Part shown: piece by piece, positions 1 to 7,551 of the stretch
Layout of the letters: each line of letters starts with the position of its first letter
How positions within the stretch are numbered: the first letter of the stretch is position 1
From: Desulfovibrionaceae bacterium
GTDB taxonomy: Bacteria > Desulfobacterota > Desulfovibrionia > Desulfovibrionales > Desulfovibrionaceae
Length of the DNA stretch: 64,000 bases
Assembly: GCA_015709205.1 (NCBI GenBank)
Contig: JACCQO010000007.1
Coordinates: 61,986-125,985 of the forward strand
Reading direction: 5' to 3'
Translations under genes and position numbers: made by a program
Notes under the pieces: model-generated
Told to the model about the DNA's origin: nothing
Databases searched by the model: none
Seen by the model: the letters and a program-made list of their open reading frames with translations, nothing else

Positions 1-52
1 CCGCCCGGACACTCCGCCCGGACACTCCGCCCGGACACTCCGCCCGGACACT
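1..52. repeat. 13-bp tandem repeat, at least 4 copies
   Basis: The window opens with four perfect head-to-tail copies of ccgcccggacact, and a partial ccgg leads into the ribosome binding site of the next gene. The array may extend upstream of the window. It lies directly in front of a regulator gene, so copy-number change could alter its leader or promoter spacing. Confidence 0.9.
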
Positions 53-63
53 CCGGAGGACGC

Positions 64-720
64 ATGACCATCTACGAAGTCAAGCAGTTCCGGAAATTCG
101 ACACGATCTTTCGCGAGGGCGCGCACGGCGACGTGGCCTACGTGCTCAAGGAAGGCGTCGTGGAGCTCTCCAAGCAGGTGGCCGACGAGCGCAAGGTCGT
201 GGCCCGGCTCACGCCGATCTCCGTGTTCGGGGAGATGGCCCTGATCCTGGGCGATAACCTGCGCACGGCCACTGCCAGGGCCCTGGAGGACGTCCGGGCC
301 GTGTGCATCCGCAAGTCCGACTTCGACGCCCTGGCCGCCGAGGCCCCCCAACTGCTCCAGGCCCTGCTCAACGTGCTCGTGTACCGGCTGCGCGCCTACA
401 CCACCCGCGCCACGCACATCACCTCCATCACCCACGGCCTGGCCCTGCTCCTGGAACTGCTGGCCGTCCACGGCGTGACCGAGGTGGACCGGGACCGCGT
501 GGCCGAGACCCTGGGGCGTTTCTTCCTCTTTCCGGCCAAAAACGCCGACACCTTCATCCGCGACCTGATCGGGACCGGGCTCGTGGAACCGGCCGAAGGC
601 GAACGCGGGCGCGTGCTGCGCCTGCAGCCGACCGAGGATTTCGCGGCCACGGCCTTGCGGCTGCTGCACGCCACGCGCGGACCGGCGGACGACGGGCAGG
701 ACGGAGACGACGAGGACTGA
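64..720 (+). CDS. Cyclic-nucleotide-binding-domain regulator-like protein
   Basis: A 218-residue protein. Residues about 5-115 form a cNMP-binding fold. The phosphate-binding-cassette pattern FGEMALILGDNLRTATARA (from residue 55) keeps the Glu57 and Arg67 expected to contact a cyclic nucleotide. The C-terminal half (about 115-200) resembles the winged-helix part of Crp/Fnr proteins but I see no clear recognition-helix signature, so DNA binding is uncertain. The tail is acidic. The start is supported by a GGAGGA box 3 nt upstream, in the sequence right after the tandem repeat. It could be a Crp-family regulator or a cNMP-sensing module that acts on a partner protein. Confidence 0.75.
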   Translation: MTIYEVKQFRKFDTIFREGAHGDVAYVLKEGVVELSKQVADERKVVARLTPISVFGEMALILGDNLRTATARALEDVRAVCIRKSDFDALAAEAPQLLQALLNVLVYRLRAYTTRATHITSITHGLALLLELLAVHGVTEVDRDRVAETLGRFFLFPAKNADTFIRDLIGTGLVEPAEGERGRVLRLQPTEDFAATALRLLHATRGPADDGQDGDDED

Positions 721-725
721 GCGCG

Positions 726-929
726 CTAGACCCTGCCCGCGGCCACCAGCTTGGCGAAGTGTTCGAAGGAGCGGTCGTAGGTGCGCTCGGCATCGGCCGG
801 AAAGGCGCAGCCCGGCAGCTGGCGCATGGCCAGGTGGTAGCGGATGCATTCGCAGCACAGGCCGCGTTTGTCGCAGGCCGAATAGGTACAGTTGCAGTGC
901 TCGAGGTTGCGTTCCTGGCGGCATTCCAT
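726..929 (-). CDS. Small cysteine-rich protein, DUF6485-like
   Basis: A 67-residue protein with CNCTYSACDKRGLCCECIRYH in the N-terminal half, a Cys-rich pattern known from a small domain of anaerobes (DUF6485), and a conserved-looking AERTYDRSFEHF near the C-terminus. The start codon at 929 has a GGGGAGG box about 7 nt upstream. Longer reading frames in the same phase run upstream but lack sense. The cysteines suggest zinc or Fe-S binding. The function is unknown. It is convergent with the cNMP-binding gene and only a few bases separate the two stops. Confidence 0.7.
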   Translation of the reverse strand: MECRQERNLEHCNCTYSACDKRGLCCECIRYHLAMRQLPGCAFPADAERTYDRSFEHFAKLVAAGRV

Positions 930-1067
930 AACGGCCTCCCCGGGACGCGACATCGGCCGCGCCCGCACGTTTTTTGCGTTTAAGTTCAGTGAATTCGGAA
1001 AATCCATCCCGAGCGTACGGCCCCCTGTGCGGCCCGTCAAGCCTGGGCCGCGCGCCCGCCGACCGCC

Positions 1068-1571
1068 ATGGACTCCTTTGCCTTCGCCGCCCTGTGCGCC
1101 GCCACCGCGGCCGCCCTGTTCCTGCTGGTGCTCCTGCCGCGCCTGCGCCGCGCCGCGCGCCGCCGCCCCCTGCTCGTGAACCTCTCGACCCTGGCCGATC
1201 AGCCCGGCGGCCGCCGGACCCTGGCCGACCTGCGCGCGGACGCGGACCTGGACGCGCTCTACTGCGGCCCGGTGGAGAACCCGCGCGGCGTGCTCTTCGT
1301 GGCGCGCGCCTCCGGCCCCACTCTGCTCCTGCACCAGGATTGGAAACGTCCGGACCCGCCCGAAATCCTGGACGACGTCCTGGCCCGCCTGGAGCACGAG
1401 GACGCCCGGCTGCTCGGCGCGGCCACGGCCGAGGACGAGCGCGGCCGCCGGACCCTGCTGGGCTGGGTATACACGCCGTCCTCCACCGCGCCCCGAAAGG
1501 ACCCCGAGCGGCCGAACACCTATTTTCTGCCGTCCATCTCTCCCTTTGCGCCCAAGGATCCACGCCACTGA
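1068..1571 (+). CDS. Hypothetical single-pass membrane protein
   Basis: A 167-residue protein whose first 25 residues form one hydrophobic segment (AALCAATAAALFLLVLL), followed by an Arg-rich stretch that would stay in the cytoplasm by the positive-inside rule. The rest is soluble and shows no motif I recognise. The start at 1068 places the membrane segment at the N-terminus; no strong ribosome binding site is visible, and a second, longer frame overlaps, so the call rests on composition and the membrane helix. It stands alone between the DUF6485-like gene and a Fur-boxed small ORF. Confidence 0.45.
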   Translation: MDSFAFAALCAATAAALFLLVLLPRLRRAARRRPLLVNLSTLADQPGGRRTLADLRADADLDALYCGPVENPRGVLFVARASGPTLLLHQDWKRPDPPEILDDVLARLEHEDARLLGAATAEDERGRRTLLGWVYTPSSTAPRKDPERPNTYFLPSISPFAPKDPRH

Positions 1572-1677
1572 GCCCGGGGGCCTCTCTTTCCGGCTTATCC
1601 TTGCTCTTGGGTGCCGACCGGAAACCCCGTCGACGCATCGGGCCCCTGCGTCGCCCGTTTCGTGCTGGCCTCCGGAG

Positions 1678-1730
1678 AATGAGAATTATTTTCATTTTTC
1701 CCTTGACGCTCCGCCCCACGGTCTTATTTA
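1678..1730 (+). promoter_or_regulatory. Fur box and promoter of the small ORF at 1773
   Basis: Positions 1678-1696 read AATGAGAATTATTTTCATT, a nearly perfect inverted repeat that matches the classical 19-bp Fur box pattern. It abuts a -35 TTGACG (1703-1708) with 16 bp to a -10-like TATTTA (1725-1730). Binding of iron-loaded Fur here would block RNA polymerase, so the downstream small ORF should be induced by iron shortage. Confidence 0.75.
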
Positions 1731-1772
1731 TGATCCACAACAACAAAAAAACCTTCCTACGGAGGTGTCATC

Positions 1773-1868
1773 ATGGCTAACATGGACTATCCGGGTCCTT
1801 GCTGGACCTGCTCGGGTGACGATTCGTGCGAGGCCAGGGAAGACGTCGAGGCCGAACAGGCCGAGTAA
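1773..1868 (+). CDS. 31-residue Cys-containing peptide under a Fur box
   Basis: The ORF starts with ATG after a strong GGAGG (1761-1765) and encodes MANMDYPGPCWTCSGDDSC followed by an acidic tail rich in Glu, Asp and Ala. A CxxC pair plus a third Cys could bind iron or another metal. It is a complete transcription unit: Fur box and promoter upstream, a strong terminator downstream. I do not recognise a family. Short iron-regulated proteins of unknown role are known from Desulfovibrio Fur regulons, and this may be one of them; that link is inference. Confidence 0.65.
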   Translation: MANMDYPGPCWTCSGDDSCEAREDVEAEQAE

Positions 1869-1920
1869 CCAGCACCGCCAACGGGCTTCCCCCTTTCTGC
1901 GACAATCCCCTTCAATGACA

Positions 1921-1956
1921 AAGGAACCCGCCGGAATACCGGCGGGTTCCTTTTTT
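1921..1956 (+). terminator. Rho-independent terminator of the Fur-boxed ORF
   Basis: A 14-bp perfect stem (AAGGAACCCGCCGG / CCGGCGGGTTCCTT) with an AATA loop is followed by a T run. Confidence 0.9.
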
Positions 1957-2082
1957 GCGCTCGTGACGCGGGCGATTCGCCGACGGCCCCTGCGCGGGGC
2001 GGCCGAACGGCATCGTCCCCGGCCCCCGCGCGCCTTGCGGCCACGGGACCGGGGAGCCACCACGGCGGACGCCGTCGAAAAA

Positions 2083-2358
2083 CTACTTGGGCTGGGCGGC
2101 GAAGAACGCGGCCACGTCGGCGATGTCCTGCTCCGAAAAACCGGACATCTTCTTGACCATGACCTTGGGGCCCGTACCGGCCTTGAAGGCCTGGAGCTTT
2201 TCGACGAGCGACTGGGCGTCGTGGCCGTAGAACTTCTTGCCGTGGCAGGCACAGCCCTTGGCCAGGACCTGGCCGTGGGCCACGTCGCCGGCGGCCAGGG
2301 CGAAATGCGCCAGGGACAGGGACAGGATCAGGACGGGAAGCAGAAGAAAGCGTCTCAT
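2083..2358 (-). CDS. Small periplasmic c-type cytochrome (c553-like) with a CxCH heme motif
   Basis: A 91-residue protein with a signal peptide (MRRFLLLPVLILSLSLAHFALA) and a class-I cytochrome c layout. The heme motif reads KGCACHG at residues 34-40, and a Met in VMVKKMSGF (about 67-74) is the likely sixth ligand. A C-terminal helix DIADVAAFFAAQ is typical of the family. It is probably an electron carrier in the periplasm. The heme site has one residue between the two cysteines instead of the canonical two (see findings). The start is backed by an AAGGAG box. It stands alone, close to the 3' end of the ppaC unit. Confidence 0.8.
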   Translation of the reverse strand: MRRFLLLPVLILSLSLAHFALAAGDVAHGQVLAKGCACHGKKFYGHDAQSLVEKLQAFKAGTGPKVMVKKMSGFSEQDIADVAAFFAAQPK

Positions 2359-2494
2359 GGGTGAACTCCTTGAGGTTTTTTTCATTGTATACCCCAGAAC
2401 GCGGCCTCCCGCCACCGCGTTATTCCTCGCAGAGGAGCCCCGGTTCGCGCTGCACGCCTCGCAGCAGTCTTCCCCTCCTCTCTCCGCCCTTCTC

Positions 2495-2533
2495 CCCAAA
2501 AAAAAGCCCCGGCCGGGAACCCGGCCGGGGCTT
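2495..2533 (-). terminator. Terminator of ppaC
   Basis: Stem AAGCCCCGGCCGGG / CCCGGCCGGGGCTT (2504-2533) with an A run at 2495-2505 on the plus strand, which is a U run in the minus-strand RNA. It lies 35 nt past the ppaC stop. Confidence 0.9.
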
Positions 2534-2567
2534 GCAATCGTTCGACTCGTTCGACCCGGGCAGCGAT

Positions 2568-3488
2568 CTAGGCGAAGGCCTTCTCGAAGTTGGGCACGAC
2601 CTGCTTCTTGCGGCTCATCACGCCGTCCAGCCACACGGACTTGTCGCCGGGCTTGGCGCCGAAGGCTTTCTCGATGACCGACGCGTCGTCGGACACGTAC
2701 AGCATCTCGGAACCTTCCTTCATGATGTCGGTGAGCAGCAGGAACACGGAGTGGCGGCCTTCGGCCTTGACCTTGCCGATCTCGGCGTACAGGCCGTCCT
2801 TCACGGCGTCCAGCAGGGACAGGTCCACGACCTCGAGCTGGCCGATGCCGACCTTGTTGCCGCTCATGTTGAAGTCCTTGTAGTCGCGGAAGACGAGGTC
2901 CTTCATGGACGCGCCCTCGACGGCGGACTTGACCTTGAACATCTCCATGCCCAGGGCCATCATGTCGGTGACGCCCGCGATCTTGGCCAGGGCGGCGGCG
3001 GCGTCCTTGTCCTTGGGGGTGCAGGTCACGGACTTGAACATGACCGTGTCGGAAAGAATGGCGCAGAGCATGGCGCCGGCGATGGCCTTGGGAACCTCGA
3101 TGCCGGCGTAGTCGTACATGTACTTGACCACGGTGCAGGAACAGCCCACGGGCCAGACCCACATTTCCAGGGGATTGGGGGTGGTCACGTCGCCGAGCTT
3201 GTGGTGGTCCACCACGCCCAGAATGGTGGCGCTGCCCAGGTCGTCCGGGGACTGGGCCAGGTCGGAATGGTCGACCAGCACGACCTTCTCGCCCGCGAAG
3301 CTGGTCTTCAGCTGCGGGGCGGTCAGGCCGAACTTGTCCAGCACGAACTTGGACTCGGGGGTCACCTCGCCCTGCATGGCGGCGACGTAGGACTCGCCGG
3401 TGACTTTGCCGAAGTAGTCGGCGACCGAAAGGGCGGCCACCACGGAGTCGGTATCCGGGCTCTTATGACCAAAAACGTAGACTGACAT
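2568..3488 (-). CDS. ppaC: Manganese-dependent inorganic pyrophosphatase (family II)
   Basis: A 306-residue DHH-family enzyme that hydrolyses pyrophosphate to phosphate in the cytoplasm, pulling biosynthetic and sulfate-activation reactions forward. In sulfate reducers PPi is released by ATP sulfurylase. Metal-binding motifs are visible: GHKSPDTDS at the N-terminus (His8, Asp12, Asp14), VDHSD, and VVDHHKLGD for the DHH motif; the C-terminal DHHA2 part ends with SRKKQVVP, which carries the substrate-binding basic residues. Length is normal for the family. The start follows AGGAGG. It is a single-gene unit with its own promoter and terminator. Confidence 0.95.
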   Translation of the reverse strand: MSVYVFGHKSPDTDSVVAALSVADYFGKVTGESYVAAMQGEVTPESKFVLDKFGLTAPQLKTSFAGEKVVLVDHSDLAQSPDDLGSATILGVVDHHKLGDVTTPNPLEMWVWPVGCSCTVVKYMYDYAGIEVPKAIAGAMLCAILSDTVMFKSVTCTPKDKDAAAALAKIAGVTDMMALGMEMFKVKSAVEGASMKDLVFRDYKDFNMSGNKVGIGQLEVVDLSLLDAVKDGLYAEIGKVKAEGRHSVFLLLTDIMKEGSEMLYVSDDASVIEKAFGAKPGDKSVWLDGVMSRKKQVVPNFEKAFA

Positions 3489-3541
3489 GCTTTACCTCCT
3501 AAAGGAAAGTGATGGGTATAGGCTCTGCAACACCGTCGTTC

Positions 3542-3584
3542 TTGGAAGAATGTTCCAAATATCACAAACTATCGCGGTTGCCAA
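3542..3584 (-). promoter_or_regulatory. ppaC promoter with a palindrome over the start site
   Basis: On the minus strand TTGGCA (plus 3579-3584), 17 bp, then TATTTG (plus 3556-3561). A perfect inverted repeat TTGGAA-N5-TTCCAA (3542-3558) overlaps the -10 and the predicted start point, a position suited to a repressor. The binding protein is unknown. The rest of the gap to 3742 shows nothing else. Confidence 0.4.
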
Positions 3585-3742
3585 GAGATCCGGCCCTGAG
3601 AAATTTTTACGATTGTATTCCGGAGGGATGCTTGCGGGTGGCGCTCCCCGAAACAAGCGATCCCCCTTTTCGCGGCAACGTCCCGTTCGCCCCGTCCGAA
3701 GCAGGCGAAACCCGGCCGGATGCGAACCCTGGCGCGATGCGC

Positions 3743-4437
3743 CTAGATCACGCTGAGCACGACCACCGCGGCCACGCCCGCGGCGAGCATGCCGAAGGCG
3801 CGGCGCACGCGCAGGGAGAGGATGCCGCCCATGGCCGCCAGGAACCACAGATGCCCCCATTCCAGGGGAAAGTGCATGCCCTTGATCACGTTGTCGTTGA
3901 GCCAGCCCATGATCTGCACCAGAATCACAAGGCTCACGGCGAAGAACGCGAAGTTGGCCGCAAAGGCCTGGGCCACGGCCACGGCCACGAGCCGTCCGGG
4001 ATCGAAGGGGGCCTCGCCGGTGGCGGAGCGGCGCGCGTGGCGCAACAGGGCGTTGTAGGAGCGGTCCTGCCACTTGCGCAGGTTGAACTCCAGGCGCGAG
4101 CCCGCCAGGGCCACGGGCAGGGCCAGGAAGAGCGGCAGGGCCAGCTCGCCCGGGCCCACGGCATGGTAGTAGTGGATGAGGCTCAGGGCGGCCACGGTGG
4201 CGGCCACGGACTGGGGCGGCACGTAGGTGCCCACGGGCAGGAGGTCGAGCCAGAAGAGCTCGAAGAACACGGCCACGCCGAGGCTGGCCTCCCAGTGGCC
4301 GGTGGCCAGGGCCCAGACGAAGCCCACGGCCAGGGGCCGCTCAATGACGCCCAGGTTCAGGGAAAAGCGGAACGTGGCGAAGAGGGCAAAAAAAAAGCGA
4401 TGGCCAGTTCCCAGTAGGGGGATGCGAGTTCGCCCAT
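3743..4437 (-). pseudogene. PTS mannose-family EIIC component, frameshifted at a 9-nt homopolymer
   Basis: The C-terminal frame (3743-4327 and upstream in phase) encodes a multi-span membrane protein of the sorbose/mannose EIIC type (LPVGTYVPPQ, LRKWQDRSYN, several hydrophobic helices). The natural start is the ATG at 4437, which shares its A with the EIIB stop (TGATG). From there MGELASPYWELAIAF reads into nine T residues (plus-strand A run near 4388-4396), after which the phase is wrong by one base. Ten T residues would give one 231-residue protein. The gene is therefore either truly frameshifted, decoded by slippage, or misassembled at the homopolymer. An intact product would be the membrane channel for the EIIA/EIIB pair just upstream. 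Confidence 0.75.
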
Positions 4438-4904
4438 CACCAACTCCGTACCTGGATGGTTTCGTTGGGCACGCAGCGGAAATCCAGCTCCACGCCCTTC
4501 TTGGCGAAAAAGTTCAGACAGTTCTCGTCGTCGTCGGACAGGGCAACGTGCGAACAGACCTGTTTCTTGCCCGGCGCGTAGTGGAGGTTGCCCACGTTGA
4601 GCACGCCGAAGCCCAGGCCGTTCTCGTAGCCGCGGCGCGCGTCGCGGCAGGAGGAGAAGAGCACGAAGACGTCGGCGCGGTCCACGTGTTCCAGGGCGTG
4701 CTGCAGGAAACCGTTGACCTCGTCCACGCGCACGAAGTCGGCCTCCAGGTTGCCGGGTATGGCCAGGGAGACGATCTCCTGCTGCAGGGGGTCGGACTGG
4801 AGCCTGTCGTTGGCCACGAGCAGAAGCTTTGCGCCGGTGAAGGGCACCCAGGCCTCGATGATCTGCCCGTGGACGAGACGGTTGTCGATACGCACCCAGA
4901 ACAT
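4437..4904 (-). CDS. PTS mannose/sorbose-family EIIB component
   Basis: A 155-residue cytoplasmic phosphocarrier. The active-site His12 lies in RIDNRLVHGQ, the hallmark of mannose-family EIIB. It takes phosphate from EIIA and passes it to the incoming sugar at EIIC, or serves as a regulatory phosphorelay. It lies between EIIA (76 nt upstream) and EIIC, with which it overlaps by one base. The enclosing cluster also holds rapZ and ptsN, so a regulatory role is plausible. No EIID gene is present next to it in this window. Confidence 0.9.
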   Translation of the reverse strand: MFWVRIDNRLVHGQIIEAWVPFTGAKLLLVANDRLQSDPLQQEIVSLAIPGNLEADFVRVDEVNGFLQHALEHVDRADVFVLFSSCRDARRGYENGLGFGVLNVGNLHYAPGKKQVCSHVALSDDDENCLNFFAKKGVELDFRCVPNETIQVRSW

Positions 4905-4980
4905 CGCTCTCCCCTGCTCCGTTCCTGTCTTTTTCCGCTTCCCGGCCGTTTCTGCGCCTGGTCGGTATCTTTGCCCGTTC

Positions 4981-5451
4981 CTACTTTTTTTCCTTGGCCT
5001 TGCCGTCGCGGGCCTTGTCCGCGATGCGGCTGCGCAACAGCTCGCCCGCGACCACGATGCCCGCCAGCCCCGCGTCGCGCGCCTCTCCGGCCACCTGGGG
5101 CAGAGGCTTGTCGCGCGAGCCCAGCACCTTGAGAAGCATGGGCAGGTTCACGCCCGTGACCACCTCCAGGTTGCCCTTGCTCAGGAGCGAAAGGCTCAGA
5201 TTGGTGGGCGTGCCGCCGAACATGTCCGTGAGGATGATCACGCCCGCACCGGACTCGGCCTCGGACACGGCGCGCTGCAGCCGCTGCAGGGTCTCTTCCA
5301 CTTCCAGGGCGCCGTCCACGCCCACGGCGCGGCATTCGGGCTGGGGGCCGACGATGAAGGCCGCGGCCTCGATGAGCCTGGCGCCGTAGTCGGTGTGCGT
5401 GGCCAGGACCACGCCCACGCGGGCGTCCTGGTCGTTCTTCTTTTGTGCCAT
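4981..5451 (-). CDS. PTS mannose-family EIIA component
   Basis: A 156-residue protein with the phosphorylatable His19 in GVVLATHTDYG and the conserved DMFGGTPTNLS loop of EIIA-Man. It receives phosphate from HPr and hands it to EIIB. The N-terminus (MAQKKNDQDA) and the Lys-rich C-terminal tail are extra to the core fold. It lies about 98 nt downstream of rapZ and upstream of EIIB in the same direction. Confidence 0.9.
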   Translation of the reverse strand: MAQKKNDQDARVGVVLATHTDYGARLIEAAAFIVGPQPECRAVGVDGALEVEETLQRLQRAVSEAESGAGVIILTDMFGGTPTNLSLSLLSKGNLEVVTGVNLPMLLKVLGSRDKPLPQVAGEARDAGLAGIVVAGELLRSRIADKARDGKAKEKK

Positions 5452-5549
5452 GTGCTTCTGCCGTGTCCCTCTAGGTCCTTGTCAGGCCCGCGTTCCGGGC
5501 CGAACCCTGCGCCCGGGCGCGCCCGGATGCGTTCGGGGGCGGGGCCGCG

Positions 5550-6434
5550 TCAGCCTAGTTCCAGGTGCCGATGTTCCAAGGATACCGCATAATCCTGTTT
5601 TTTCAAAGAGCGGAACAGGGCCTCGGCCACGGCCACGGAACGGTGGCGGCCGCCGGTGCAGCCGATGCCCACGGAGACGCGGTAGCGGCCCTCCCCGGCG
5701 TACAGGGGCAGCAGATAGTGGAGGAAGTCGCAGAAGCGGGCGATGAAGGTGGCCCCGGGTTCGCGGCCGAGCACGTAGTCGGCCACGGCCTGGTCCTTGC
5801 CGGAGAGCGCCCGGAGATTTTCGTCGAAGTACGGGTTGGGCAGAAAGCGCATGTCGAAGACCAGGTCGGCCTCGCTGGGCACGCCGTACTTGAACCCGAA
5901 GGTCACGATGTGGATGCGCATGCGCGGCGTGTCGCCTTCCAGGCCCTGCCACTTCTCCTGGATCGCGCGGCGCAGGTCGTGAATGGAATAGTCGGAGGTG
6001 TCGATGATCATGTGCGCGTCGCTGCGCACGGGATCGAGGAGCAGGCGTTCCTGCTCCAGGGCCTGCTCCAGCCCGAGCCCCTCGGCCTCCAGGGGGTGCG
6101 GGCGGCGCGTGGTGGCGTAGCGGCGGCGCAGCACGTCGGGCCGCGCCTCAACGAAGACGATCTGCGGAGAAAGGCCCAGGGCGTTGAATTCGGCCAGGGC
6201 GTCGCCCCATTCGCCGAGGAAGTCCTGCTGCCGGAGATCCACGCCCACGGCCACGCCGCGGTAGTGGGCCTCCACCTCGCCCTGGAAGAGCGCGGCCAAA
6301 CGCGGGGCCATGCCCACGGGCAGCCCGTCCACGGCGAAGAAGCGCATGTCCTCGAAGACGTTGAGGGCCGTGGATTTCCCCGCCCCGGACAGGCCGGTGA
6401 CGAAGAGGACGGGGAACTGGCGCTTGGCGAGCAT
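5550..6434 (-). CDS. rapZ: RapZ/YvcJ-family nucleotide-binding protein (RNase adapter family)
   Basis: A 294-residue protein with a Walker A GLSGAGKST at residues 14-22 and the C-terminal signature GIGCTGGRHRSVAVAE. In E. coli RapZ binds small RNAs and directs RNase E to control amino-sugar synthesis; in other bacteria the family binds ATP/GTP with varied roles. The setting between ptsN and a PTS block next to rpoN is the classical location. It starts only 6 nt after the ptsN stop, so the two are co-transcribed. Confidence 0.93.
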   Translation of the reverse strand: MLAKRQFPVLFVTGLSGAGKSTALNVFEDMRFFAVDGLPVGMAPRLAALFQGEVEAHYRGVAVGVDLRQQDFLGEWGDALAEFNALGLSPQIVFVEARPDVLRRRYATTRRPHPLEAEGLGLEQALEQERLLLDPVRSDAHMIIDTSDYSIHDLRRAIQEKWQGLEGDTPRMRIHIVTFGFKYGVPSEADLVFDMRFLPNPYFDENLRALSGKDQAVADYVLGREPGATFIARFCDFLHYLLPLYAGEGRYRVSVGIGCTGGRHRSVAVAEALFRSLKKQDYAVSLEHRHLELG

Positions 6435-6440
6435 GACCGG

Positions 6441-6890
6441 CTAGGTTTCCGCGAGAACGTCCCAGAGGCCGTCGCGGCCCTCGGCCTCCATGAAGGAGCG
6501 GCGGAAGGCCTCGTCCTTGAGCAGGCGGGAAATGTGCGCCAGGATGCGCAGGTGCATGCCGGCCACCTGCTCCGGGGCCAGGACCAGGAAGAAGATGTTG
6601 CAGAGCTTGAAGTCCAGGGCTTCGAAGTCCACGCCTTCCAGGCTGCGGCCCACGATGAGCACGATGCGGTCCAGGGACTCCAGCTTGCCGTGGGGAATGG
6701 CCACGCCGTCGCCGATGCCGGTGGTGCCGAGGTATTCGCGCTCCATGAGCACTTCCAGGGCGCGCTTGGCGTCGAATCCGGGGACGGAATCCCCCACGCT
6801 GGCAATAAGCTCCGCCAGGACCTCGGACTTGGTCCTGGCGGAGAGTTCGGGCAAAATCAAATCTTTTGCCAAGTAGTCGCTAAGTTTCAT
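6441..6890 (-). CDS. ptsN: Nitrogen-PTS EIIA (PtsN)
   Basis: A 149-residue PTS_EIIA type-2 domain with the phospho-accepting His67 in DGVAIPHGK. The protein is a regulatory phosphocarrier, not a transporter: its phosphorylation state reports PEP and nitrogen status to targets such as potassium transport and sigma-54-linked functions. It sits 17 nt after hpf and directly before rapZ, within the rpoN-linked operon. Confidence 0.93.
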   Translation of the reverse strand: MKLSDYLAKDLILPELSARTKSEVLAELIASVGDSVPGFDAKRALEVLMEREYLGTTGIGDGVAIPHGKLESLDRIVLIVGRSLEGVDFEALDFKLCNIFFLVLAPEQVAGMHLRILAHISRLLKDEAFRRSFMEAEGRDGLWDVLAET

Positions 6891-6907
6891 TTACCTTCCC
6901 GTTGGGT

Positions 6908-7456
6908 CTACACGCCGGGGTCGATGAGCCCGTAGTCATCGTTCTTGCGCTTGTAGATCACGTTCACGCGATCGGTTTCGGAATTCCTGAAGACGAGAAA
7001 CTCGTAGTTGAGGTTGTCGAGCTGCATGGCGGCCTCGTCGATGTTCATGGGCTTGACCGGCAGGTTGTCGGACTTCTCGATGGTCGGGATGCGCGTGCCG
7101 CCGTCGCCCATGCCGAGGGACAGGATGTCGTAGCGCACGGACTTTTCCTTCTGGGCCTTGCGCTTCTTTTCCTTCATCCGCTCGCGGATTTTCTTTACCT
7201 GGGCCTCCAATTTGTCAAGCACCATGTCGATGGTCGCGTACATGTCCTCGCTCTCCTGATAGGCGGAGAGGTGGACGTTGTCCTGCACGAAGACGATATC
7301 CGCCATCTGGCGGAATTTTTCCACCGAGAGGTTGACCTGGATCTCGGCGGTATCGGAGTCGCTGATGTACTTGGAGATCTTCTCGAAACGCGATGTGGCG
7401 TATTCCTTGAGGTGATCGGAAGGTTCGAAATTTTTGAAGTTGAAGGTGATGTTCAT
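6908..7456 (-). CDS. hpf: Ribosome hibernation promoting factor, long form
   Basis: A 182-residue protein. Residues 1-100 form the HPF/YfiA S30AE ribosome-binding domain (MNITFNFKNFEPSDHLKEY). A linker leads to the C-terminal dimerisation domain (about 125-180, PMNIDEAAMQLDNLNYEFLVFRN). The long form links two 70S ribosomes into 100S dimers in stationary phase. AAGGAGG precedes the ATG. It follows rpoN by 95 nt. Confidence 0.95.
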   Translation of the reverse strand: MNITFNFKNFEPSDHLKEYATSRFEKISKYISDSDTAEIQVNLSVEKFRQMADIVFVQDNVHLSAYQESEDMYATIDMVLDKLEAQVKKIRERMKEKKRKAQKEKSVRYDILSLGMGDGGTRIPTIEKSDNLPVKPMNIDEAAMQLDNLNYEFLVFRNSETDRVNVIYKRKNDDYGLIDPGV

Positions 7457-7551
7457 GAATCCTCCTTTGGTTTCCTAGAAGGATGAAAAGGATACGGCCA
7501 GTGAACAATTATTATTGTAAGGAGTTACCCAGAAAAAGAAAGGGGGTGGGG

